DNA of 64,000 nt from Sapria himalayana. Lineage: Eukaryota > Streptophyta > Magnoliopsida > Malpighiales > Rafflesiaceae. A program made the position numbers and the translations under genes. Positions 47,942 to 59,289 of the stretch are shown here, one piece after another. Position 1 is the stretch's first letter. Every line of letters begins with the position of its first letter. The stretch spans positions 943,514-1,007,513 of the forward strand of contig JAREIK010002637.1 in NCBI GenBank assembly GCA_029783825.1. The letters are read 5' to 3'. The notes beneath the pieces were generated by a model that worked only from the letters and a program-made list of their open reading frames with translations, did no database searches and was not told the origin of the DNA.

Positions 47942-48085
47942 GGAGGGATGGGAAAGAGAGGGGGGAGGGGGGAGGGGGGAGTGTGTATGTGTGTGTGGGA
48001 GGGAGGGAGGGGACCAGAGGGGGAGAAAGAAGAGAGCGAAAGACAGGGGAGGAAGGGGGAGGAGAGATTGGGAGAGAATGGGAAA
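46683..48085. repeat. Purine-rich array 5
   Basis: About 1.4 kb, purines on the + strand. A 25-bp unit (ggaagggaggggagagagagaggga) repeats seven times with near-constant spacing from 47711 (47711, 47736, 47761, 47786, 47811, 47836, 47863), preceded by a 41-bp version (47629, 47670, 47711). (GT)n at about 47303-47328. The long minus-strand open frame reflects pyrimidine composition only. Confidence 0.95.
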
Positions 48086-50200
48086 GAGTAGTCAAACTCT
48101 ATAAGTTGCTAAACATTGATCTCTCTCAGTTGAAGAAAGGAGAGAGAATGTTCTCTTTCGAGTAACAAGCTAGAACGAAAAAAATCTGAAGCAGTTTCGA
48201 TATCATGGATGGGTCAATGATCATGTATGTGTGTTTTAGTGCATAATCGTGACATATGGGTCAACATTGTTTTTCTCATCCATATCAGAGAATTTATTAT
48301 GTTGAAATGTTTGAGTGCAATGCTTGTAGTTTCATTAATAGTGTGTGTGTGTGTGGGTGTGTGCAAGAGTCAGAATTGAGGATACGGCAGCTGGTGTGCG
48401 TATGTTATTTTTCATTGGAAATGAAAATCATCACAAATGAAATGCATATTTTTTTAGAATCAATATTTTAGATAAAGTAGCCAGTCCTACAAAATATTTA
48501 TTTCTTAAGTGATAAATTGACTGACTACTCTCTAGCAATCCTCTCCTCGTCCTTTTTTCTGGCTCAATCTCCATCTTACACGTCACTACATTTGTTGAGC
48601 CATAGTCCAATGGGCAATATGAGTTCTCAGTTTTTTATTTATATAAGTTACTGTATTTAATTGTTGTTACTTCATTGAATTGTAATTAATCTAGAATTGC
48701 TAGTTGAAATTGGAATGAATGCTAGGATTTGGCTAGGGTAATACATTATTTCCAATCATAATTGCTAAAATTATAAAATTTGATAATTTATAAATGTCAC
48801 TAATTTTGTATCATCTATTCCCTTCCCACTAATTATTTACTATGTCAACACTGCAAAACATAATTCCCCTACTGACCATTCCACAATTCTCTTCGAAATA
48901 ATTCTTCAATACATTATTTCCAATAATTGTTTTCAACATTAGTACTTGATTGTCCAAAACACATCCAATTCAACAAAATTAGCATAGATATGATTTACGT
49001 TTCCAAAGAAAAAGTAGCCGGTAAAAACTTGTTTTTTTTTGAGTTCATAAGGTTGACATGAAGATGAACTTGGGCAACAAGGACAAACAATGGAGGGCAC
49101 ACGTGTTGGAGGAAGCACCTCCAGGCCAACAACGGAGGATACAGCAGTTGTGAGCGTGGAAACAAAATGGAGTGCATAATCTCTCTGGCATCAATGGCCC
49201 GTGTATGAAATGGTTGTGGACAGAAGGATTCTAGAGAATGAGCAACCAAGGCAACCAGTCATAGCAAAGGCAGAGGTGATAAAGGTTTTCCAGTTTGCTA
49301 CTGTGCTGTTATTGCAAATGGAATGTTGAGACAATATTTGGGCGTGATGAAGATGAAAACTTCTCGACTAGCAGCACCACTTGTGTGTTGTGCACAATCT
49401 TACCTCCAGACATCATCTGGAAGCAGAACTAGAAAGAAAATCAGGAGAATTTAAGTAAGAACTTTAAGGGGCACGGATGAAGCTAAACACAACAAATCCT
49501 CAAGGAGGTTGTCAAGTCTCTAGCTTCACAAGTTACAGGAGATGACACAGACTCCCAGAAATACAAGGGGCTAAGCTTCATGTTCAATTGCCAAGCACAC
49601 ATCTAGCAGTCAAAAACTGTCTGGCACTAAGAGTCGCTTAGTCTCATGAACTCTTTCCCCCTTGCTTGGAAATGCTATCTGTAGAAGCCAAAACTCACAG
49701 AAATGGCACAGTGGGTGGTGGTTCAAGTTGAAGCTGGCGTACATATTACTCTTTCACACTTGCTTGGAAATGCTGGCAATGAAAAGCGAATTCACCTAAG
49801 GAGCCATTCGTTAATATTGAAGCTGAAGAACAAACTTGCATGCATTACAAACCTTTAGATTATGAGAGAGTACCATGTGCATATAGAAACTTGCTGCTAG
49901 AGTCCTGGTTAGGAGTTTCATGTGCACCTCTCTTTCTGTATTTTAGTCATTCATTGTGTGAGTTATGTTTGCATTGCCAATTCTAAGCCCAAATAAAAGA
50001 GGATGATGAATTAAGGTACACAGTTAGTTTTAATAAACTTGTCCCCAATTCATCATGAATATTAAATAACTCATAAGTGTTAATGCTAATACTACGACGT
50101 GTGATGATTGCAAGGACCACTGTGATGCTTCACGATCGTAGTGTTAAAAAAATAAGAGTTGAAACACCTTGGATGAGAACAAGTTGAGAAGTTAGCACAA
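48086..50200. other. Unassigned region, with a less AT-rich patch 48990-49960
   Basis: No gene recognised. 48335-48363 is a GT-rich microsatellite. 48990-49960 has a base composition nearer to genic DNA and a repeated phrase cttgcttggaaatgct (about 49662 and 49761), but no reading frame longer than about 80 codons and no known protein motif on either strand. It could be a transcribed non-coding region or the remains of a gene. 48480-48990 and 49960-50200 are plain AT-rich sequence. Confidence 0.35.
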
Positions 50201-50439
50201 GATAATAAAGTTAATATATGTTCTTAGAATATTATATCATTAAATAATAAAAGCACATAGTTACTTCATGCTATATAACATAGAATATTAAGATAAAATA
50301 TTTATGAGAAACTAAGTAGGGTACTAAAAAATATAAGGAGGTTGATAGTTATAAGCTCTTTTGTATTGGCAAAAGGACAAATAACAATAATATTATAATA
50401 ATTATTGATGAATACTTTTAGTAGAATTCAAGAAAACTA

Positions 50440-51500
50440 ATAATAAACTTATACTAATCAAATTAGTAATGTATGAAGGGATCTTAAATATAATTAGTAT
50501 TTATGCTCCAAAAATATAACTTAGTGAATCTATAGGTGAGAAAGTAATAGGAATGAACTATAAAAGATATTATTAAGCATATGAGTTTGGGTAAAAAAAT
50601 ATAATAAGATGGGCAATCTTATATTTTACTTTAGGTTATATATATTTTAAAAAGAGAGAAATACTTGATGACATGAAAAATACTTCTAATATAAGTCATA
50701 TATATTTTATTCTCATTAGAAAAAATAATAAAACATTATGTAAAAATTATAAAATAATATCATATGAGATTCTAATCTCTAAACATAAATTAACCATAAT
50801 AAATTTATAAATTAGAAAATATAATCATAGAAAGACTCCAAATAAATATCTTAAAATTAAAAGATAAAACTTAATGGAAAAAAATAAGTATTTTAAGAAA
50901 AAAAATTTGATGACAAAATTAATTAATTATATTAAAAATTTTTAAAGAGGTTTTATGTATGTCTAAATAAAATATTTAATATATGAAAATATAATGATAA
51001 AAACCTAAAGTTTAACGAATTATTAAAGAGAACTGAGCTTTTTTAAAAGAAATGCATAAGAGTATGAATACAAATATTATGAAATTATATAAAACAAAAA
51101 ATTAAATAGTAAATAAAATTATGATTAAAACATATAACGAATTATATAGTAAACTATAAAATAATAGAGAACAATAAAATGTATAAGCTAATTAGGATAA
51201 GAGAGAAGAATAAAAATATTAATCAATTAAAAGGCATTAAGAAATAAAACAATCAAATTTTTATAAAAGATAAAAAAGTTCAAAAAAAATAGAGAACATA
51301 TTTTTATAATATTTTAAATGAATTTACAAATTCAAATTTTAATATTAAAAGTAGTTGATAGATAAACAACTTATAACCGCTAATATGCCATTCCATGAAT
51401 AGATGAAATACATAAAGATGAATTATTTCTCCCTAATAAATAAAAATCAAGATGATAACATTACTAAAACATACATTAAGGTAGGAGAGTGACCAAATAC
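50440..51500 (+). pseudogene. RTE-like LINE relic (endonuclease to start of RT)
   Basis: Piecing frames together by eye shows plant RTE-type LINE phrases in the right order: ISIYAPK-like (relatives: VSAYAPQ) near 50495, an endonuclease block with YIYFKKREKYLMT near 50640-50680 (relatives: TFFKKREEHLITF), DIKSQIDF-like remains near 50700, and a linker with VKIIKYHM (relatives: DCKVIPGE) near 50745. It then reaches the region before the RT domain near 51290. Each identity is weak, but the order supports it. No intact frame exists. The intact family nicks target DNA and reverse transcribes its RNA in place. Confidence 0.5.
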
Positions 51501-51539
51501 ATCTTCACTAAAATCTTGAAGTGACCTCATCATACTTTT

Positions 51540-52185
51540 CTTTTTTTCAAGTTAGATATTGTGAACTTGTACGAGCCAATTTGATGAGGAATATAATATT
51601 TTTTTTATTGATTTTATTTTTAATTTGTACTTTTGAATCAAGCACCAGACATGTGAGCTATTCCAATCATTCTTACTCATTATATAAAAATATTTGATAT
51701 CTAAATTTTATTCAGATTAATATTCTTTATTTTTCAGTATTATTTAGCTAAAATAATGCTGTTTTCATTTATATATTTTTCTCTCTTTTCATCTAATTTG
51801 CATATGCAGCAGAATGGTAATCAGTATTTGAGAAACTAAATATTTATCAAAGGATAGCAGAAACATTTTAATTTCTGGAAACAAGTGCCTATTTGTCGGG
51901 ATAGTAATACAATTAAAATGTAGGGCACATAATTTCTCGAAACAGCAGACCTAAATATCTTCCTAATAGTACCTGGAAGATTTCGTAATCCTCAATCTAA
52001 TTTTCAAATAACATGTGCTTCTGCAGAAGAACAGGTGCGCGTACCACCAGGCTGCATTTGTTAGCAATGAATCCATCAAACACAAAAAAGCAAACCCACC
52101 AGAAACATTGTGTAAACAGGCCAATTTCCTGCATTTTTGATCATGTGAATAATGATGCCAGTAGATGTCTACCATTTAGCAGAAT
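51540..52185 (-). other. Probable 3' UTR and downstream flank of the CRM-protein gene
   Basis: Follows the stop codon of the exon at 52186 on the minus strand. A minus-strand AATAAA hexamer occurs at about 51726-51731, some 455 bases past the stop, and could serve as the poly(A) signal. Plant signals are loose, so the end is uncertain. The small frames on either strand here have no support. Confidence 0.4.
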
Positions 52186-53139
52186 CTATGGTTCCCCTCC
52201 ACTACTGGCACTGAGGCTATCTTCTGAGTCGGATTCCCATCTGGAAACAGCCATATCACTTAACATATCTTCAATCTCACTATCTTCTTCGCCGATCTCT
52301 TGTTTCTGATAAGTTTTGCTATTTTCCACAGAAGGCCTGATCCTATGGTGCTTACGTGAGGATCCATTATTGAGATCAACAGCTGTATTGAAGCTGGTTC
52401 TTCTGAAACCAGGTCTTTGTTTGGCTCTTAATCCTCTCTGCTCATCTTCCTCCTCGGAATCAAGTTCTGACCCTGTACTTTCAACATCACTCAACACGCC
52501 TGATTCAGAATCATCATCGTCAGACTTTCCTTTTGATCTATCCCCCATATGCATTCTAAACCGCTCGGGAATACCATACTGCCTACTGGGAACTGAATCT
52601 TTTTTCGGACCAAATCCATATCCATCATGATTATCATCATCTGAGTCCTGCATGCTATCATCCTCTGAAATCTCCCCACGAGTCATTTTCTTTCGCACTC
52701 CTTGATAACCAGAATTAGAAATGTCACCGTATGTTGCAGATCTCATAAATCCTCCACCAGAATGCGGTCTGTTCCAATATCTGATTCTACCTAACTCTTC
52801 TCTCTCTGCAGCTTCTTCGGCAGCAAACTCTCGGTCTGCTGCATCTTCTATTTCAGTTATAAACCTGTCTAACTCATCTTGATCGCTGTCAGCAGAAGGT
52901 TGTGATTTTTCCAAGTTATCAATTGGCTCCGCCACTGGGGGCTTCTCCTCCCGAAAAACATAGGGACTTCCTTCCTTCTTGTCGATAGCGTTGAAGAACG
53001 TCGATGCAACTCTCTGGATACTGGCCATGGCTACTGGATCTTCGGGATTTACCCCAGCTCGCCGAAGAAGCTGTTCTATTTTCTTTATGTTTAGCTTCTG
53101 AGATTCAAGGGCTTGCTCAAATCTGGCCTTAAATAATGC
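52186..53139 (-). CDS. CRM-domain (CRS1/YhbY) RNA-splicing protein, last exon
   Basis: 317 codons ending in TAG at 52188-52186. The exon starts in phase 0 after a splice acceptor (TTGTTTGCAG|GCA on the minus strand, AG at 53141-53140); there is no ATG, so the protein begins upstream. The first 60 residues are helical and basic (ALFKARFEQALESQKLNIK, GVNPEDPVAMASIQRVAST, FFNAIDKKEGSPYVF), followed by a long acidic, serine-rich tail (residues 75-110, 150-165, 205-225 and 285-310 are D/E/S clusters). From memory this arrangement matches the C-terminus of plant CRM-domain proteins like Arabidopsis At3g25440 (chloroplast-predicted), whose single CRM RNA-binding domain lies just before this point. 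Such proteins aid group II intron splicing; here that role is inferred. Codon use is normal and the frame intact, so the gene is likely alive. The CRM domain exon is not seen up to 64000. Confidence 0.82.
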   Translation of the reverse strand, partial: ALFKARFEQALESQKLNIKKIEQLLRRAGVNPEDPVAMASIQRVASTFFNAIDKKEGSPYVFREEKPPVAEPIDNLEKSQPSADSDQDELDRFITEIEDAADREFAAEEAAEREELGRIRYWNRPHSGGGFMRSATYGDISNSGYQGVRKKMTRGEISEDDSMQDSDDDNHDGYGFGPKKDSVPSRQYGIPERFRMHMGDRSKGKSDDDDSESGVLSDVESTGSELDSEEEDEQRGLRAKQRPGFRRTSFNTAVDLNNGSSRKHHRIRPSVENSKTYQKQEIGEEDSEIEDMLSDMAVSRWESDSEDSLSASSGGEP

Positions 53140-56100
53140 CTGCAAACAATGAGCCTTACTCTTTTATCCTCAATCATCAAAAAAGAAGACAACAGGAAAA
53201 CAATGAGCCTTACTGCAATCTAATCTGAATGAAATATATTTCTGATACACATGGGACTTTATAGATCATTTGTAACACACATACATCAGACTGTGAGTTG
53301 ATAATTTTCTTTATATCTCGAGAATGTCTCATTCTTGTAATATCATTTCTCAGTTGATGATTTTAAAGTTGACGCACTGTTTTTAATCTACTAGGTATCA
53401 TGATTTATTCTACTTTTTACTCATTTTTAGAGTTTTCTCCGGTAAAGACAAATTAATTATCGGTGACTAGATAGAGTGATCAGCTTCTTGAGATTTTTAA
53501 CTAGTATTCACTTAGAAATAATCATTATTTATTCAATAGTTAAGGTTGTACAACAATATAATACTATGCAGATTTATGATGTAGTCTCTTAGTTGATGAA
53601 ACTATGACTAGAGGAGCCTCAAGAGCCGAAGTAGATTAGTACTCTCCTTACTCATTTCACACAACTAGCTATCTAATTGATAGGGATGTTCCAGTGGAAG
53701 TCGACTTGATCACAAAAGCTAGACAAAGTAAGCAACTTATTGGTATGATCCTATTATATTCCATACCAAAAAATTTTATGAAGTTTTCTTAATCAAATCT
53801 TGAGTTATCATATTCTTTCCTCCAAATCAAAGATTTGGAGGAATCACATAGTACTGGAAGGAGCATACGAAGACCAAACAAAGAGGTATCACATACTACT
53901 TATGTTTAAGACAGAGTAAGTACCAATCATGGTAGATGCAGAAGCAGAGGATCCTCGATATACCAAAAAAGAGTAGTTATACTTATACCAAAAATATATA
54001 TATTAAAAATTATGTTCAAAAAAAATTAATAATAATAACACTAATGATTAATGAGTGGGATCAGCAAACTATTGGATTTATTTAAAAATTTTCACATATG
54101 CTGCTTGTCGTGACAACACTAGATCTATTAAGGTGTTAAAGTTCTTTTGATCATATGCTTATTCATTTTTATCTTGATCATTTATATCTACTCAAGCTAG
54201 AAAATATGCAATTCAATATTAAAAAAAACTTCTATTATAAATTTTGAAAGTTGTCAGATAAAAAAATAAAATAGAATTTCTTATCATGTTCGTTAAGACT
54301 ATATGACTAATAATTCATTTTATCTAATTTATTAAGATGTCTATGAACCTAATAAAGGTGATAAATAATATGATTTAAGATATTTTATCAATTTTATTAA
54401 GTATTATATTTGTTCTACTTAACTCTTTATTGTTCAAAATATATCCCAACTTTTTCCTAATTTTTAATATTTTTAATCTAAAAATTAAAAATGTATATAA
54501 TAAAAATATCAAAATTATAAGAAATGTTTATATTTTAAAAATATATGTCTGAGAACTTTAACAGTTACTATATTGATCATATTATCATCCAACAAGCTTC
54601 AAGTACTAGAACACCCAAAAAAAAAAAAAAACAATCACATAAAAAAATAAATATTTAATTAAAATGACAATAATTTTATTATAAGTAAACTACGATTATA
54701 TTAACACTACAATGTGTATGCAAATAAAAGACTGACAACGATCTTAATTATTATAAAATAAATTAAAAATAAATTTAATAAAAATATCATAATCATAAGA
54801 AATAACTATATTTTAAAACATATGTATTAAAACTTTACACTTACTATATTGATATTATCATCATCCAACAAGCTTCAAGTACCAGAACACCCCCAAAAAA
54901 CAATGATACATACAAAAAATAAGTATTTAACTGAGATGATAATTATTTTTTTTAAAAGGAAACTATAATTATATTATCACTATACAAAGTCTATACAAGG
55001 CTACCAACAACCTTAAAAGAAGATAGCTAATGACTTAAAAATCTCACTAGCCCCCAAGTGGATACCTACTCCAAGAAACATTTAAGAAAGGAAGTTTTCA
55101 CTCCAATGTACAACATATTTCAACTCCAAGTGTTACATACAAAAGAATATTGAAGTTTCTGCATTTCTAATAAACCTGATAAGCTAAATATCTTCCTCGT
55201 CATTTTCTATCATGTGAGTTTTCAAATCTTATATCAGATAAAGAAAAAAAATTAGTTTATCTCCTAAAATCTTTATGAATATTTATTTTATTTAAAATAT
55301 TTCTATAATATAATAAGATAACACTCATGATGACAGAATATACAATTCTTGATTACTCCTGTGAGGCACATAAAAATATATATTTTTTTTCTCAATTTTA
55401 ACTTTTAATCCTATTTAATCAAGTTGATTAAACAAAGTGAGATATAATTGTTAAAAAGTATTTTAATGTTTAACAATAATGTAGAGATGAAAAATGATAA
55501 AAAATAATATTAAATTTTTTAGTTTTGAAATTTCAGAGAAAATTGAGCCTGTTTAAACCCTCAAGATCATTTTGATCATTTTTTATCATTAAATGAAAGA
55601 TGACATTTTTATTTCTTTTATTTCTCTATATTTCATGATTTTTCTTTTATTCCATTTCTTTCTTAGATATATTCATTTCCTCTACATTTATTCACCAAAA
55701 TCTTAAAAATTAAACATAAGATTCATGTATTTTGATGAAAATTCATTCTATGTTATGTTTAAGCTCAAGAATCTTTAAGTTTTAATCAAAAATATCCATA
55801 GAAAGATTTTAATAACAACATGGAAGATTAGGATTGAGATTACTTAATATATTTTTATTTTTCTTATTTAATTTCTTAAATTATGCTTGAAATTATACAA
55901 ATTATTTAATCATATTTTCCTTTTGATTTAGTTTGTGTTTGAATTGTAGTTATTAAGCTCGGATTAAAATATTAAAGATAGAATTTGATATTTAAGACTT
56001 AAAAAAACTTGGTTAGGATAAAAAATGTCTAAGGATTCATATGAAAAATTCATATTTTATATGTAATTACATATGCATACTTTTTGATGTGTAAATATAT

Positions 56101-56759
56101 GTATGGATACCACCAACAAAAGTGAAAGCCAGGCTAGAGCTCGAAAATTAATTTTTTTTTCTACATGTTTCATTGTGATCTAGAACAACCTTGATATGCA
56201 TAAATTATGTATATTTTTAAAAATGAGATGAGTTGAAAAATATATATTTTGATAATACACATACACACATTATGATTTCATTAATTTGTATAGACATGTA
56301 TATGTATAAATATATGTATATATATTTCAAAAATTTTAAAATATATATTGAAAAACATATATGACTATAAAGGTAAAACATAATTTTTTTTATATTTTTC
56401 TTGAAATTTTCCTATTAAATATTAGTTGTTTACCTATTTTATTCTTAGTTGAAAAAAATATTAATTATCAATCATAATTCTGAAACTTATAGAACTATGA
56501 GATGATTTTGATAAAATATTTTGACAAATTTTTTTGAAACATTAATCCCTTTTAATAATTATTTGTAAATGATAATTATTTGCATATGAATATTTTAACT
56601 TGATAATTATTTGCATATTCATAATATTATCTGGAATTTAATCCATTTTAAGGCTAGATATGCAGAATTTTGACTTTTTTTTTTATTTCACTTTAATTTT
56701 TGTAAATTATTGCCAACTTGTCAACAATTTTCTTTGAGGTATTATAAGAATCATGTCTT
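53140..56759 (-). other. AT-rich probable intron or upstream flank of the CRM gene
   Basis: The acceptor at 53140 implies an intron here, read on the minus strand. I could not recognise the CRM-domain exon in this stretch. A 17-base direct repeat (aaacaatgagccttact) sits at 53144-53160 and again near 53197-53213, the first copy overlapping the acceptor. 54477-54745 and 54766-55015 are diverged direct duplicates. The rest is TE-poor looking AT-rich sequence, possibly decayed elements. Confidence 0.5.
54477..55015. repeat. Tandem duplication of about 290 bp
   Basis: Shared phrases: taataaaaatatca(a/t)aat(c/t)ataagaaat, ttactatattgat, catccaacaagcttcaagtac(t/c)agaacaccc, aaataa(a/g)tatttaa and cgattatattaacactac/taattatattatcactat. 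The copies are diverged by many point changes. Confidence 0.85.
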
Positions 56760-57600
56760 GTCAGCACTGCCAAATTTTTTACCTATTCGGGCCACCATGT
56801 CATGTCAGGTACTGCATAATATTTATCACAGGTTAAACCATGTTAATACAATTCAAAAAGGAGCAGTATAGCATGGCCCGTAGGCATGACTTTTGGATGG
56901 GTCATTTCAGATCATGTCAGGTTGTGTCAAGCATGTCCAAGCTAACCCGAGTCGAGCTAGTCTATCCTAGTCTGACCTAGGCTAGCTTGGTTCGTTCCAA
57001 GCTAGCCTAGGTCAAAATCAAGCTAGTCTGGTTGGCCAGTGGAGCCAAAACTGACATGCATGTTATGCCGATCCTAGGCCAATCTAGTTTTGAACCATGT
57101 TGTGTCGTGTCACGAGTCGTACTGGGCCACTATGCCGGGTCAACATCTCTAAGCTAGGTGTCAACCAAACTGAGAAGCCAAGCATGGCTAACTGCATGAC
57201 ATGGTATAGTATGGCATAGAATCATGCCTAGATGTGTCATGGGCCGGCCCATGACATGGATTGGGCTGTGACGAGCTAATTTTGTTTGGCATAGGAGGAT
57301 CAACACAGCATGTAAGCCAATGTTAGCTAATTTCAGCCTATCTAATCAAACAGGTTATTTTGGCTTAAACTCATGCTAGCCTAGCTTGAACCCAAGCTAG
57401 CTTAGCCTGACCCAGGATAGCCTAGCCTGAACAAACTCAGTTTGGCATGATCATGCATGACCCACTCAAAAACCATGACAACTAGGCATGTCAGGCTACT
57501 CCTTTTTTGAATCGAGTCGATATGGCACAGTTCGTGATAAACACCATGGTGTGTCAAGCCGACACAACATGGCATGACCTATTTCACAGTATGTGTTCTA
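56760..57600. mobile_element. Two hAT-A terminal fragments end to end
   Basis: Dense GCATGGC, CTAGCCTAG, CATGCTAGCC words. A right end (opposite strand TAGAGATGTTGACCCGGC) stops at 57151, and a left end TAGGTGTCAACCAAACTG starts at 57155, three bases later. The first fragment runs left to about 56760 and the second right to about 57590-57600, where a decayed right end (CCTATTTCACAG) is seen. Neither holds transposase sequence. Confidence 0.65.
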
Positions 57601-58432
57601 TTAATTTTTCAATATAAATTCAAATAATTTTAATTCATATTTTTAATAAATATCATTCCATTTATTTTTATATGTACTTTATGGGTAACTTTTTAAAATT
57701 ATAAATGTTCGTCATTAAAATGCAAAAACACCTCATATTGATTTTTAATGCATTTTCAATCCTTTTAACATATATTAACTAAACCTAACTTATTGTGACT
57801 CTCAAGTGGGAGTGGTCAAGATTGTGACAACTACAATATTCAAAAAAGAATACTAAAAAGAGTTATTTTCCCAAAAAAAAAAATAGAATACTAATAAGTG
57901 TAGATATTACTTTTTTGAGGATGACTCATTCATTAAAAGATCTAGAGCATATAAAAATTCAGACATCATTTTAATCTTTTACACTTCCTTGCTACCCATA
58001 TAAGTTGATAAATTTTGCAATCAAGTCTTCTAAAAGTAGTCTTTTAATTGTTTCTTGAAAAATAGATGAGTTAGACTCAACACCCTATCTCACAAATTTT
58101 ATAACTCATATTTTTTAATATATTTTTTTATTCTTTTTCTTGATATTAGTGGAATAATAAAGTTTTTTTCTAAGAAATTATCTCATCTAGGTAGACTATC
58201 ATGCATGTGAGAGTTCTCCAACAATCAAGGAATCCTCAATTCGAACATTCAAACCTCTTGCAACTTAACAAAGGAAACCCAATTGGAGTTTTATCTCTCC
58301 CACTTTTTAAAATACTGAATCTGTAAAATAAAATAAAAAAACCCAATTAGAGTTTTTGAATAACACAACCATGCACACTATCATGCTCTCCACCACTTGC
58401 ATCACCATGTGCACCCCCATGCTCCCTACCGC
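57601..58432. other. AT-rich spacer
   Basis: No gene or clear element. The phrase acccaatt(g/a)gagtttt occurs twice (about 58268 and 58341). The 58307-58564 minus-strand frame crosses the hAT-A edge and is not supported. Confidence 0.5.
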
Positions 58433-59289
58433 TAGGGTGTCAACTGAGTTGGATGACCTAAGCCAAGCCTGAGACGTGGCATGCACAGTAAAGAGTCGTG
58501 CATTGCCTAGACTTGCCTCGTGTGTAAAAAACAAGCCTTTGACAGAACCAACACAAACAAGCACAATCCATGTTTGACATACATATCATGATGGCATGCT
58601 TGTAAAATAAGCACATGCATTTATGCATCTATTTTAAAATAATATTTATAAATTGGGTACATAAATGCATGTTCCACATTTTAAATTTTAGACCATTGTT
58701 ATCGTAACTACCTTCCAGCCACAATGATAGGTAGTTGTCCCTGTCAAAAAAAGTAATTAAAAAAAAATCTAAGTCACTAGATTTCTTCCAATGGCTATGG
58801 ATAGAAATCCAACGGCCATTAAATTTCTATCCTAGAAAATTTTAAATAAATTTAAAAATCTATTTTTTTAAGTATAAAAATTTTCTATAAATAACTTGAT
58901 GTCATTTATAAATTTTTACATTCAAACTATAATTTATTCTCTATTTTATCTCAAATATCATAATTATCTTATAATATCAAGCTTTAATTATTTTTTTATT
59001 TATATTTTTATATTATATAGATAATAAATTATGTGATAATAAAGACTGTAAATAAATTTATATTGATGAAAAAACATTCTTGTTGAGAATTACTAATTTA
59101 TTATTACTCGATTCTTGATTGCATTGTCCAAATTTTTGCAAGGTTAAAAACACACATACTTTATTTTTTCAAGTTAATTTTTTTATAATATAACATAAAT
59201 AAAATAAAATTTTCTATCTAAAACTCTTTAAACTAAAAAAATAAGAAAATAAATATTATGAAAATGATATTGACTTAAATATAAATAAT

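Noticed and set aside
48995..49249. 84-codon minus-strand frame
   Set aside because: No recognisable motif; it does not connect to neighbouring frames by plausible splice sites.
51963..52679. Small frames on either strand around the CRM exon
   Set aside because: They are antisense or out-of-frame shadows of the exon, or lie in its 3' UTR.
58307..58564. 85-codon minus-strand frame
   Set aside because: It spans the left end of hAT-A copy 5 and has no known motif.
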